Assembly: GCF_001632365.1 (NCBI RefSeq)
Contig: NW_024468535.1
Coordinates: 1-64,000, forward strand
Reading direction: 5' to 3'
DNA: 64,000 nucleotides
Origin: Laetiporus sulphureus 93-53
Taxonomy: Eukaryota; Basidiomycota; Agaricomycetes; Polyporales; Laetiporaceae
Shown here piece after piece: positions 1-11,725 of this stretch. How positions within the stretch are numbered: the first letter of the stretch is position 1; each line of letters begins with the position of its first letter. Position numbers and translations under genes: made by a program. The notes under the pieces were generated by a model. The model had not been told where the DNA came from and did no database searches. It was given only the letters and a program-made list of their open reading frames with translations.

Positions 1-3000
1 CTTATCGGAACTCGAGACAAACATTTTGATCATCCCCTCGATCGTATAAATCCTCTCTTGCTGCTCTCGATTTTCATGGCACTTATTCTCAACTTGCTCA
101 GAGGGTCGACTCGAAGGGCCTGCAATTTTGCCTTGCGAATGCTCAAGCTGATCATCGAATGTGCTATACAACAGAAAGGTGCAGTCTCATCTGACGATCA
201 AGAGATTCTCAAGAGATTCCCCACGGACATTCGAAGTGTCCGGAAACTATTCGACCTCGATCCTGTAACCATCGTCTGGGCAGTTTGTCCAACTTGCTCA
301 TCCACGTACGAGCCTTCATACCAATCTGGCATTCCTGTCTATCCTGCGCGTTGCCGGTTTCGACGCTGGGAAAGAAGCGTGCCCTGCAATACAAAACTCA
401 CGATTCATGAGGTGCGCGACGGACGCAGCGTACGTCTACCACGATGCCCGTTTGCGATACAAGACTTCGATTCATTTGTAGGGCAGCTGCTCTGCAGACC
501 GGGAATCGAGGACGCACTTACGCTAGGAGGCCAGATCGCGCAGACGCACCGTCTCTACGATATCAGCGATGGCTCTGTCGTACGTGAATTCAAGGACAAG
601 GATGGAGGGCCGTTTTTACGCGTATCCGGCACCGAGATCCGTTTACTGTGGAGCCTTTCAGTGGACTGGTTCAATCCCTATCTCAATAAGATAGCGGGAA
701 GGTCGGTCTCAGAAGGTTCCGTAGTGATGTGCTGTCTGCTCCTGCCTCCCAGTCTGAGGTATAAACCAGAGAATTTATATCTCATGGGTATCATTCCTGG
801 GCCACATGAGCCGTCTCTGGAAGAGATAGATCATTTCCTTCGACCTCTGATCGACAAGCTCCTGGTTTCCTGGGAAGACGGCGTCTGGTACACTCGGACG
901 TACAAACATCCTCGAGGACGACTCACGCGCTCCGCGATAGCACTTCTCGTCACAGATCTCCCCGCAGGAAGAAAGGTTGCGGGTATGGCTGGTCCCTCGG
1001 CGACTTGCTTCTGTGCACTGTGTGTTTTGCTCTTAAAGGACATCAACAATATAGATATGAACAAATGGACGATGAAGGCCAAAAAAGATGTCGTCGTTTT
1101 TGCCAATGAGTGGCGGAACGCGAAGACGAAGGCTCGACAGCAAGCCACTTATCGTGCCCACGGTGTAAGATGGTCACAACTGTTGAGGTTGCCGTATTGG
1201 GACCCGACTCGCTGTGTGGTGGTGGACGGAATGCATAACCTGCTTCTTGGGCTAGTCCAGTACCATGTGCGCATGATTATTGGTATGGACATGCCAGTCA
1301 ACGATCGGTACGATGACGACGTTGACGATCCCGAGAGCATGCGCACGCCGGACAGTACGAACATACGAAAGGAAGTTGAGAAAATTGAGAAAATCTTGGT
1401 CTCCGAAGATGCTGCTAAGAAACTCGATCGAAAGTCGAGATTGGCCTTGCGACTCATGTGCCAAAAACGAGGTGTGGAGCAGCCGTCGTGGGGGTCAACG
1501 AAGAAGCTGAAGAAGAAAGTCATAATTGATGCGCTAATGGTGAGTCCACTGCAAAATTCGTATAGGTGTAAGTCACAATGATACCTCTAGGGGAGCATGC
1601 GCACCACAATGGCAAGACCTTCATTTGAGATACCTGCACGCTCGATACCGATTGCAGCTCACGATTCAGTCATAGGGAAAGACTACGTCGATGAATGCGC
1701 AGAGAATATTGCAAAGAAGAGCGAAGACGACGAATCGAGTAGGGCTGTTGCAGTATTTTCTGGAAAAGACTTGAGAAATTTGCAGCACGATATATCACAG
1801 ACAACCCGTCCGACATACTCGAGTGGCCCACCATGCAACATGGGAACGAAAGCACGGGGAAAGCTGAAAGCAGACCATTGGAAGGCCGTAATCGAATTTG
1901 AACTACCCGTCTCCCTTATGAAGAGATGGAAACCTTCTACGGCACATACACATCCCGACAGGGACACTCGCTATGCCTTAATTCGATCCACAATGTTGCT
2001 TGCGTGCGCGGTGCAGTACGCCACATCTTATATCATCTCGGAAGAGCACAAACAGATCTATACCGAACACATGCATTCCTATGTATCCGGGATACGGGAA
2101 CTGCGTCCTGATCTATCTCTCCGTCCGAATCACCATGCTGCCCTGCATCTGGGAGATTTCTTATTGAGGTTCGGACCAATACGAGGCTGGTGGATGTTTC
2201 CTTTCGAGAGGGTGATAGGAATACTGCAGCAAACCAACACAAACGGCAAATTGGGTCAGTAAAAGTTCGATCCACGAAAGGATGGTGCTCACGTAATTTC
2301 AGGTCAATTGGAAAAAACGATGTTAGAATCATTCTGCGCAGCGGCGAATATCAAAGCTTTCTTGAAATGTGCTGAGTGTCCAGACGTCCTGCGGAAGTGC
2401 TCGTCTATTATCGAAAGCTGCTTCAATGAAGGTGACCGCGGAACGTTGATGTCAGACATCCGTGCCTATCTCGACTTTGGAGCTGTTCAGGCCAAAGCAC
2501 CTTGTGTCTCGGATTGGCGCGATTGGCAGGATATCGAGCCCGATCTCTATGAGGCATTATCAGCAGAGACGATGGTGCTTGCATCTGAGCTTGGCGACTG
2601 GAGACTTGGACGAAAAGCACTCAACCATGAGCGATACACCATTAATGGAGTCCGCTTCTCCACATATCATGCTGGAGAATCTAACAGTCTTGTATTCTTC
2701 CAGCCAGCCGTAGGTTCGGTGATGATCCCTGGAGTCATTCGCAGCATACTGTCCATTCCGGCGGCGGACTACTCCGAGTGTCACCCTAACGCGTACATTA
2801 TCCTGGTCATATATAGGTACAAGCAAAAGCCAACCGAGATGCACGATCCTTTTACCGAATTTCCTGACTTCGGTGCCAGCATATGGTCAAAAGTGCTTGA
2901 CAATCACATAGAAATCATCCCTTCGAATCGTAGACTGTGTCATGCACTTCGACAGGAATGGAGCAGTGTCACATATGTAATGAAGGCTCTCCCAACCAAG

Positions 3001-3018
3001 GTATATCTCTTATTCTAG
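1..3018 (+). CDS. Transposase_21 (Tnp2/CACTA-like) transposase, 5' partial
   Basis: Likely catalytic protein of a CACTA-like cut-and-paste transposon. The frame is open from base 1, so the N-terminus lies outside the window. Two introns with GT-AG ends fit in phase: 1540-1590 (phase 0) and 2255-2302 (phase 1), giving about 972 visible residues. Family landmarks are SVDWFNPY near 662, LPPSLRYKPENLYL near 746, IIPGPHEPS near 790, a C-x2-C pair in FCALCVLLL, LLRLPYWDPTR and VVDGMHNLLLG near 1218. The second exon carries a region typical of the C-terminal part (RPNHHAALHLGDFLLRFGP, then a WWMFPFER stretch). The true 3' end is uncertain, because a further exon after a GT near 3000 is possible. No internal stop was seen, so it may be intact, but activity is not shown. 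Confidence 0.72.
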
Positions 3019-3385
3019 ATATGCATCGAACAACATCTCACAAAAATGTTAGTACGTGAATAGAAACATCTGATCTATGCTCGCCTCTTCATGTAGTACA
3101 CAAGGTCTCCATAGCTCTCGTATATAATAATGATTGGTTCACCTTCCTTGCATATGAGTGCCGTGATATCGCCGTGAAGGACCGAGACAACATTCTCACC
3201 ACCCATCCCAACAGAATTGAAGAAGCCTGAGATGTGCTGTCAAGAGGCGTTCACATCGTCTGTCGCAATCACCATGCATAGGGGTTTCCACTACTAGTAC
3301 AAGTGCGAGACACGGGTAGATATGAGAAATGCGCGCCTAGCGACCGAATATCGACTTGTTGATCCCTCGTCAGCCATCAACATAG

Positions 3386-5048
3386 TCAGCCTACAAAGTG
3401 ATGTTCAGAATGGTCAAAAGTGCATGCGTATGGGCTTACCAAATGAGGTATTTCGATTGCGCTCGTGTATCCTACTTGCTGGCATTCAGACTTGTCAAGA
3501 GATGCCAGCCACTGCGCATCATAGAATGATCGTGGCAGCCCACGGACGTACTGCCGGCTAGACTTCAGAGATGATACTGTTAGTAGCGATATACGCAGAA
3601 GGGCCCTGTTTCCCCTAGACTGTGGAATCCTAGACATGGCATGAAAAGTGTCGATAGCATGGCACAGTATTTCAAGGTCGTCATGACGCCAAAGCAAACG
3701 TGCACGGCGGACCACTTTGAAGTCTTGGGTAATACCATCATCGGTGTGATCGGAACTCATTCCGGCGATATCAAGTAGCTCGAGAACCTCTTCTATAGCA
3801 CCCCAAAGCGATCGTTCGCTCGCCTTATTCGCTTTGACGATACCCATTCTGCGGTTGAAGATCTAGTAGAACAATTGTCAGCGATAGAATATACCTTGAT
3901 GGCAATACTCACTCCCTGGCGACGAGTATTGCGCCGAAATGCGGCTGCATTCTCAGATTTCTTCTTGTCTGAGTCCAGTCTTCCGGCATCACGGATTTCT
4001 ATTCGCACACGCTGCAATTTCATAGTGCAGGAACGAGCGATAGCAATCTGTGACATAGTCTCCTCATCGAACACTAGGGGAGACTCGTGGCCTGATTTGA
4101 TCCGCTGAAGGAAGTCTCGCGACAGGAGAAAGACGACCTCCTTGTTCCAGCGCGAGCTTAACTCGTGGTTCCAGTCGATCAACGGCGCGGCGATATCGGG
4201 CCCGTCACCAGATCCATCTGCGAACGCTTGTACAGCGTCAGGAGTGGCGCTTTGCGGACGAACACCAGAAATGGGCAAGACGTGTCTGCTGCGCAGATAA
4301 TCGCGAAACCGAGCCTTATGAATTTACGCTTAGATAATTGTTCCACGCTGAAAAAACGTTCGCTTACATTGAACAAATTGTTGTCTCGAGGGCCCTTCCT
4401 CCCCTGACTTCTCAGGATTGCGCATGCATCTCCGCCCTCGTCTTCATCTCCAAAGTATTCTTCTTCATCGACATCCATGCGCCCAGAGCCTGTAGCGGCT
4501 CGAGAACTCCTATCAACACGGTCGTGTATTCCATGCCCGGCATTGCCCCGACTGCCGAACTGAGTGCGTCCACCCTTGTGTCCACCCTGATTACCAACTG
4601 TGTCCAAGGCCTTTTGGACGCCCTCCCTCACTCCAGTCGCCACAGCAAGCGACATTGCCTGCATCAGTTTGGACAACGGAGCATCGTCAATAGGCCTCTC
4701 TGCAGTGCTTACAGGAGGTCCAACTGAGGCGCCGAGGATAATGCCTGGAGCGGTGGCATGCCCATGACCTTCGACTATGGAAAGGAAAGCCGACGATCTA
4801 CCGTTCGGAAACTAACAGTCGAGAACCAGTGAATATTGTCTCTTATAGAGCAGTGGACGTGAGCTCACCTGGAACACGAGCTCCGAATGACTGACATGAG
4901 AAACACCGATTGAGGGAGCTCGAGATTCTGGAGCAACACGGTCCGAGGCTCTTTCATGATGTAGCATTGCATCGAATGCGGGAACTTCGTCGGAAAGAGC
5001 GACAAGAGCTTCGTTGACAAGAGATTCATCGAAGATGTCTTGCCTCAT
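3386..5048 (-). CDS. Transposon companion protein of unknown function (GMSSD-motif family)
   Basis: Four exons join in phase 0 at every junction: 5048-4869, 4811-4368, 4314-3913 and 3862-3386, giving 500 residues. The product is hydrophilic, with an acidic patch (MDVDEEEYFGDEDEGG), then RKGPRDNNLFN, AVQAFADGSGDGPD, RRNTRRQGIFNRR, AGMSSDHTD and, near the C-terminus, RGLPRSFYDAQWLASL. I recall this motif order from a highly repeated agaricomycete family that accompanies transposase genes, but its function is unknown to me; DNA binding would be a guess. The start ATG at 5048 (MRQDIFDES) is the first in the frame that follows an upstream in-frame stop. The gene is tail-to-tail with the transposase. 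Confidence 0.62.
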
Positions 5049-5602
5049 CTCATCCTCAGAACTGTATTCATGTTCGGATGGCCCAGGAGACCCCTCCTTT
5101 TATAAGGTGAGCAGTCGTCGCAAGGCGGGTTAAAGTCCTCACATCATGAATGCCAACGAATCCAATCTCATGAGATTCTGCATATGCTTCCGGCTACAGA
5201 TTGGTGCCATTACTATCTTTTACATTAGGCATCAACTGGAAGAAACGCACGGTGATAGTGACCCAAGGGTTGCCGGATAACTCGGCGGGCGTGACATCCA
5301 CTGCAGGCAAAGCGATCTATTGATCATGACTAGAGTAAGCACGCGCGGAACCAGGAACAGGATAGGCACTCACGGTGTGGTACCATCCATCGATCCTTCA
5401 CGAAAGTTTGGAGGACTTGGCGCCTACGCCAAGGCCAGAGCTCTGAACAGGTGCTTTGTCGCTCTCCATAGCTAGGACAGTGCGACTTAGAAGGGAGGAC
5501 ATATGTCTTATATCATAATGCGAGAATGCTCTGAGGCCGAGCGTAAAACCCAGTCTCGAAACCCGAGGCCGATTCAGTGCGAATGTCGGCTATGAAAGAA
5601 TG

Positions 5603-6041
5603 AGAAAGAAGTCCACTCACCGACATCCCAAGCGGCTGCATGCTGGAGCAGCTGCGATTCCATAACAATCCGTTGCAAGTACCATTCTGGGCGTAGCGGC
5701 TTTTGATGTGAAGGCGAGGAAGTTCACGGAGGCCACCAGAATGGGACAAAAGGAAGTCCAATATAGCAAAGCCACTCACTAGCCTGCAACGTTGGCGACG
5801 GCGACAAGTACAGGACGGCTACAGGACGGCCACTGTGAAGGAGGACGTGCGATCGGATGTGTTTGCGGATCAAGTGCGGAACGCGGATCCGACTGCGCAC
5901 CAGATTAGAGTGGGCACGGATCAAAAATAGTCGAGTGTGGATGGTCGGAGCGCGAAGGCGGTTCAACGAAGAGTACGTAAGAAAGAAGTCCAATATAGCG
6001 GAGCTACCTACTCACCAGCCTGCAACGTTCGCGACGGCCAC
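5603..6041. repeat. Imperfect direct repeats
   Basis: The segment 5751-5811 (GAAGTCCAATATAGC, then CACTCACTAGCCTGCAACGT and GCGACGGCGAC) recurs at 5983-6041 with GAAGTCCAATATAGC, CTCACCAGCCTGCAACGTTC and GCGACGGCCAC. A shorter match (AGAAAGAAGTCCACTCACC) starts at 5603. Spacing is about 150 and 232 bases. These may be subterminal repeats of the neighbouring transposon or the debris of an older duplication. Confidence 0.6.
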
Positions 6042-6102
6042 GACTTGAGGTCGGCTGTCGGGACGGCCACTGAAGGCGAGATCGTGATTGAGTGGGGTAG
6101 CA

Positions 6103-6148
6103 GATCAGATTGCGGGGATGATCTACGGATCAGATTGCGGGGTTGATG
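6103..6148. repeat. Short tandem repeat, two copies
   Basis: GATCAGATTGCGGGG followed by ATGAT or TTGAT occurs twice, starting near 6103 and 6128, a period of about 25 bases. It sits in non-coding DNA just right of the larger direct repeats. Confidence 0.6.
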
Positions 6149-7077
6149 ATGTATGAAAGGTAGGCCCTTGGAGCAGAAGACGACGCGTGATGAAAGCGAG
6201 GCAGGCTAGCTCACCTGCGTTGGTCTGAAGTTGAAGCCAGATATTTGCGTTGAATCCAGCGATCTGCGTTGGACAGACAGGATAAGGCAATGAGAAGGCA
6301 GCCTGAGGAGGGGGCGGTAAGGGGGGTCTGTGGGATCGAAGCAGGAGGAAAAGATATAAGCGCCCGCAGAGCCGGTCTGATATACGCACGTGCCGGTGAC
6401 ACCCTGCCCTAAACATCGCCGCTTATGGTAACCGGCTTGGACTTGCACACCTTCTCTTTCGCCCACTACGGTCAGTGCGGCCTGACCGAAGTGGGCGGCA
6501 ATCGTTACGGTGTTTCAATATATATATTATCGAGTACTTGTGAAGCTCATAAAGTTTTAGTATCACAGTATAACTCGGGATCTTCTGTAAGACAAACGCG
6601 AAGGTGCGATGGCCACGCTCATCGACTTCTTGCTCGTCGCCGCTCGTCGTCCGCATGTGTTCTCCTGGATCGGCAAGGCCGCTCTGAGATCTGTCACGAA
6701 CTATCGCAAGCTTCGTTGGAGAGTACCGGGCCTAGCAGGTACGTACGTTTGTTCCCTTCCGAGCTTCTCATTCATTCCGGTCCGTCACAGTTGCTCCACC
6801 TACACGGCATGCGACGTCGAAACACTTCGACGGAGGTGCGTCTAGCCGTGTTATACCAGGGAATACCAACGTTCATCATCCAGCATGTGCAGCACCTGGC
6901 TGGCCGCTATCGCTGCCGGCTCAATCATCGATATAACTATAAATCGCTCCACCATTCCGCTGTCACTGCCTCGCCGTCCTGCTCTTTTGTCAAGTGTCTT
7001 CTCTTACAAAATCATAAACCATGTCAGAGATGTGTGTACGCAATGTCTCGCAATATCCTGAATTAAGTCCGTCCTAG

Positions 7078-8583
7078 ATGACATTGAGGAAGACTTTGAC
7101 TGTGCACGCTCTACCTATCAACATTCTTGCGCTTAGCAGCGACGGCTCGCTCATGCTATCAGGAGGTGCATATCTCAATTATTCTGCTGGTTGCCGATCT
7201 GATTGTTTTGTTTGAAGCTGATGATGGGTGCTTGATGGTATGGAATCTCAAGTCGGGCGAGAAAGTGCAGGAAATTTCCTGTGTCTTCAATGGAGCAGTC
7301 ACCGCGATATGCTGGCTTGATATGGACAAAGGAGCTACCATCGTGTTCGTATTTGGCTGCTCGGATGGCAACTTGCAGTTATACCAAAGGATCGAGGTCA
7401 ACGTAAGTCCTAACTGTCCGCCTCTGGTCCGGGTTTATTGAGCATCCCGGCAGACGATATTCAATTTTTCTTCGATGACAATTGCTCATAAGGGCATGGT
7501 CGAGGACCTCCAATTTGATTGCAACTTTGGTCGTGTTGCCAGTGTCAGAGGAGGAACTGCCCAGGTATGGAAATTAAACGCAGGCGGTGAGTACCTCTGC
7601 ATTCTCGAGTGCCGGTCATTCACATAGGATTGTATCTAGGCATTTTAGAGAGTCTCGTTACGGAACCTCCCCGTCAAGACGCTATTGCGCGCTCTGTGCA
7701 TTTCTGCGATGCAGGCGCGAGCATTATTGTGTGCTTCTGTGAGTCGCACAAGATGTGAGAGTTCCTAGCCGGCTTCACTGCTCGAACAATGCTCTGAATG
7801 TACCCGCATAGCTTCTGCTATGGCATCGACCCTTGGAGCCTCAAGTGGTTGAAGCAGATTCCCACCCGCATGTAAGCATTGGTTTCATTTATGTATCGTA
7901 GCTTCAATAACGTCTAATTCATAGCGGCCATTCTGTCTTGTCCTGTGACGAACGGGCTTTCTTCGTTTCAAACCTTGTCAGCGGTGTGGATGAGTATAAG
8001 TTTCCGTCACTGGAACGGGTTCGTTCCTACACGTACCCGATTCTACGCAACCAAATCATGCAGATTGCAATTCTCGATATGGGGTTCGTTGTAGGCGGTG
8101 ACGATGGGTTTGCGCGTATCTTCGAAAGCACGACTGGTCGCCTCATGGACCGACTTGAACATTCCGGGACACTTATTCAAGCTGTGGCTGTACGTAGCAT
8201 GAAAACCTTCGACAATTCCTCATGAACGACCGATCACGATCACTTTCATCTAGACACGCGAGCATGTCGACGGTACATTGATCGTCACTGCTACCACTGA
8301 AGGTGGACCGTCGGAGATCAAAGTATGGGTCAAGGTAAGCGATCAGGGCTTAAGTAAGTGCTGCCGCTGAAATTTATACAACCAGGTTTCGCCGTACAAG
8401 AAGGAACCCGTTGAAAACGCCTTCGTGCATATGACTTCCTGGTCACAGTTGCTCTTCGTCGCTTTCCTTAGTGCCGTATTCGCAAGCATCATAGGGGCAG
8501 GTGTTCATGGATACGTTGGAGGGATATGGCTGCTGCTTACCAAAGCTTATGTATTCACTGCTCGCATGGTCATGGACGTGTAG
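7078..8583 (+). CDS. WD40-repeat protein with C-terminal hydrophobic segment
   Basis: Eight exons close in phase: 7078-7165, 7218-7402, 7454-7586, 7640-7754, 7812-7871, 7925-8189, 8254-8334 and 8386-8583, for 374 residues. WD40-like blades are visible as LSSDGSLMLSGADDGCLMVW near residues 18-38, then an AQVWKL blade, GGDDGFARIF and PSEIKVWVK. This is a familiar stand-alone WD40 family of agaricomycetes, probably a protein-binding propeller; its partner is unknown. After the last blade comes LLFVAFLSAVFASIIGAGVH and a second hydrophobic run (GGIWLLLTKAYVF), suggesting a membrane-anchored tail. The gene lies between transposon debris and a FunK1 kinase, a typical accessory setting. The start ATG at 7078 precedes the first blade directly. 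Confidence 0.82.
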
Positions 8584-9030
8584 CCACTCTGATATGTACA
8601 TTTGTTGTTTGTTAACTATGTGCAACTGCATTGTCTAGCTCACGGCTTGGGTGATGAAATGAGTCTGAGACAATGCCCGAGAAGCGATCCACCGGTGGAA
8701 CCGTGTCGAGATGTCGCGGGGCGGCCTTACTCAAACAAGAAATGAGAGCAGGCACTTTTCTGAGATTTCTGATAGCAAGCATGTCAATGGGCAAACGGGT
8801 CAGATTGGGGTACTTTTTGGCGTCCGAGACCCTGAGGGGTCTCAGAGATATTCAGGCCAATACGTGGCACAGGCGTGCGCGTTGGGATCTGTGAGAAGTA
8901 GCACAACCTTTTCTTTGGCTGTTCGGCAAGCTAGTCGCAATAGGCTCTTGCATCTATGTATATGCTATCCCCGGATATGATGACGTCCCTTATCAGCGTG
9001 GCCCACATAGTCAAGCCCGAGTGTCTGAAA
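8584..9030. other. Intergenic, nothing recognised
   Basis: Between the WD40 stop and the tandem repeat at the end of the kinase gene I see no coding family, RNA gene or clear motif. It should contain the 3' untranslated regions of two convergent genes. Confidence 0.5.
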
Positions 9031-9170
9031 GAAGTGCTATACGCAAATACATACACGTGAATATATACATATATACTGGTCACAATGCAATTATCGTGTG
9101 GATCGTTCGAAGTGCTACACGCAAATACATACATGCACACTGGTCACAATGCGATTATCGTCTGGATCGT
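9031..9170. repeat. Tandem duplication spanning the 3' end of the kinase gene
   Basis: Copy 1 (about 9031-9108) and copy 2 (about 9109-9170) share GAAGTGCTA(T/C)ACGCAAATAC, then ACTGGTCACAATGC and ATTATCGT(G/C)TGGATCGT. Copy 1 has about 14 extra bases of AT-rich sequence (GAATATATACATATATA). The second copy overlaps the last codons and stop of the kinase gene (9155), so the duplication copied a piece of coding end into the 3' flank. Confidence 0.72.
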
Positions 9171-11725
9171 CTTGCTGCTGGGCGTGGAACACGACTCTTA
9201 TTGACCTCGACTTCCTGTCTGACATTGCTTGGTGTAGCAGACCATGTACTTGGCTCCGCATCCTCAGGGATGGCGTTGAAGTCCTTGAGGTAGGAAATTG
9301 CGTCATCGATAATACCAATGAACGTTTGGTAATCCTGCACTGCTGATTTCATGCACTGCTTCTCAGTGAGATGCGGCGGCGGCGGTGCCTCGCATTGCCT
9401 CTTATACCGACGATCCCAATCAACGTCGTAGGCAAACTGAACATGCGGGGTGAAGAACTCGACCATGCGAGAGGACACCACACTCCAGATATGTTGCATG
9501 TAGGTCGTGGGCCCGATAATACCATGGGGCTCGCGTACCCAGAGCGACTTCATATTTGGACTTGCGAACCAGTCTTCGAATGGTCTAACTGTTTCTATGG
9601 GTTTTGGCTGCACCTCTGTGGTTGGCCCGTCGAGCGTTGCACAGTAGTAAGCGAGCACATAGAAGAATGACTCGAGATCATCGAGGTGATTGTGGGGACC
9701 AAGGGTTTCAAAAGTTGTCTTGTCGGTATACATGACTTTGACGGATTGGAATATGCGAGTGCCCTAAGCTGATGGTTAGAACAGATGTCGAGAATACAGC
9801 ACATGCACTTACTGTTCGAAAGTCACCAATGGTTGCCACACCTGAGTTCCATAGCGTCCTCACATTTGCGGCCAGATCCAAATCGATGAGCTTGCCAGTG
9901 TTTCCGGAAGTGCCAGCACTGTAATACATTAGGTTGTTGAAGCTGATGTCACGGTGGAGGATGCCTCGCCCCAACAACAGATCACGGTGTCCTTAAAGGT
10001 ATTTCGTGAGCGAAACATGAAATAGTGCTAGGATGGAATGCCTTACCGCAGACGCAGTCATGAAAAGCGATAAGAAACTGTAAAGGGTTCGGGGCGCACG
10101 ATAATGGTCCATCGTAACGTTCCAAAAGTAGCAAGCAATGAACGTGGTCCGGTGCATGGTTCAATGCTTCAGGAGCATTCTCGATTTGGAAGAAATCTTG
10201 TTTATGCAGAAAGTCCTGTCCCCGGAAATCTGAGACCCTTTCCCGCTCCCTGGATGCAAACATCTCTCCAACGCCATTCACACCGTGGGCAGCGAGAAGC
10301 ATGGTTGCCTCCGATGTTCGATTGGCAGCTCGCCAGTAATCCTTCACTACGCATCCTAACTTCTTGGACTTGCAGATTTCACCCATCCAGCATGTCGTTC
10401 CACGCGATCGGATGGTCCGGGAACGTTTCCAGCGATCTGCATTCACGACGATGTCATGAAACGTGGTGTCGTTGTTAGTGGTCTTTGTCGGTTTAGCGAT
10501 TTGCATGGGACAATAGGGAGCAATGGCCATTTCCGATAATTTGAGTACTGCAGAAGTCTTGTTCGACTTCTTGCTCAGCATGATTTCAGTGTTCCTGCCG
10601 ATGGCATGATCATTCGAATGGAGAAATAGGATTGCGAGGACGAGTAGGTCAGGGTGTTTATGGAAATCAATGAATGGCGAGTGCCATACGCCACTTCGGT
10701 CAAAACCGTATAAACGTAAATTTCTCTCCGTAAAGACGAATGATGCGGCGAAGCGTCGATCGGGTTGTTCTATGAGCATTTGCCGCACGTACACGCCAAG
10801 CTGGACTGCATCATTCTCGACTGACGTGTTGCATTGCAGCTTGATTTCCAAAGCATTGCGGACATGGCAGTAACGAGCGAGCAATACGTTGCAGCCCCTC
10901 GAGCACTTCTTCTCCTCGAATATCGCGATATCGGGACTGGAGTGTAGACCAGATGTTCCATCGTCCGAGCGAGCAGCGTGTGCAAATTGCATCTTGTGAA
11001 CGTTCCTTGCTGAGCCAAAGATCGTATTAGGCATGAGATGGTTGAAGTGGTCCTCGACTGCATGCATGATATTGACGAAGGGCTCGTATAGTTGCGCTTC
11101 AGCGGTGAAGGTCTTGTTCACCAGCTGAGGCCAACCAGCTTCGCAAAATGTGTTGACGAAGCTTCGTACTGTTTGTTCTAGTTTACGCTGGCTCTGTTTT
11201 GACATTCCATTGTGTAGCCAGCGCCAGAGAGTCAGCTCTACAGTGTTTCTATTCATCACCATGAACCCCGTGAGCGATGCTTGGATATGGTCAATTTTTG
11301 CTGTTTCTTCGAAGTCAGAATTGGCTGATGAGACCTTCGAGGGAGTTATATGAATGACGGGAGCAGCTGTGGATGGTCGCTGTGGAGTTTCGGGGAGCTG
11401 TGGTGTCGAAGAGAGCTCTGGAGCCTTGGCCTGTTTGTCTTTGGCAGACTGCCTGCCTCTAACTGGAGGCATGGTGCGAGCAACTGGTTCATGTTTGGGA
11501 AGCTGCTTGCCCTTGACTGGCTTCTTGGGAGGCTGATCAACACCGTCGGGACTAGCTACCATCTGCTGTGTCTCCCCATCGTCTGCAATACCCGACTGCA
11601 TTGCGGGTGTGGACGCATTTGACGTGGTTCCCTTCGTCACGCGGGCATTCGACTTGGACTGGCTTCGCCTGTGAATTGTATCAGTAAAAGATTTAATGCA
11701 CGAAAGTGTATTCTTACAAATTCAT
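9155..11725 (-). CDS. FunK1-type fungal protein kinase
   Basis: Predicted fungal-specific serine/threonine protein kinase (FunK1, Pkinase_fungal family), expanded in mushroom-forming fungi; substrates are unknown. Exons 11725-11718, 11668-10047, 9991-9813 and 9763-9155 join in phase, giving 805 residues. The N-terminal half has a low-complexity basic/proline linker (about residues 25-100) and then the family region with LPNTIFGSARNVHK-like text and PDIAIFEEKK. In the kinase part, VVKDYW supplies the probable ATP-site lysine, HRDISFNN (residues 556-563) is the catalytic loop and LIDLD (578-582) replaces the usual DFG. DDLESFFYVL is a family hallmark. The C-terminus is basic (RVPRPAARRSRR). The 8-base first exon (MN plus two bases) is the least certain part. 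Catalytic residues look intact. Confidence 0.8.

Larger units (their letters stand above)
1..5050. mobile_element. Two-gene CACTA-like (Transposase_21) DNA transposon, left part outside window
   Basis: A transposase gene on the plus strand and a companion gene on the minus strand converge, with about 370 bases between their stop codons. I infer that they form one DNA transposon, because proteins resembling both are common repeated genes in agaricomycete genomes. Neither terminal repeats nor a target duplication could be found: the left end lies outside the window and the right end is not obvious between 5050 and 6150. Boundaries are therefore nominal. Confidence 0.5.
5049..7077. other. Spacer with degenerate repeats, no recognised gene
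   Basis: Open frames exist on both strands (for example 6425-7066 plus) but none shows a protein family, a consistent splice pattern or strand-specific coding bias. A short ATG frame at 6609 (MATLIDFLLVAARRP) ends in a possible donor at about 6739. I could not join it in phase to the WD40 gene, so it is left unassigned. The interval holds the repeats listed separately. Confidence 0.5.

Noticed and set aside
6425..7066. 214-codon plus-strand frame upstream of the WD40 gene
   Set aside because: Composition is not coding-like and it overlaps repeats and the WD40 promoter. The short MATLIDFLL frame within it could not be spliced in phase to the WD40 exons.
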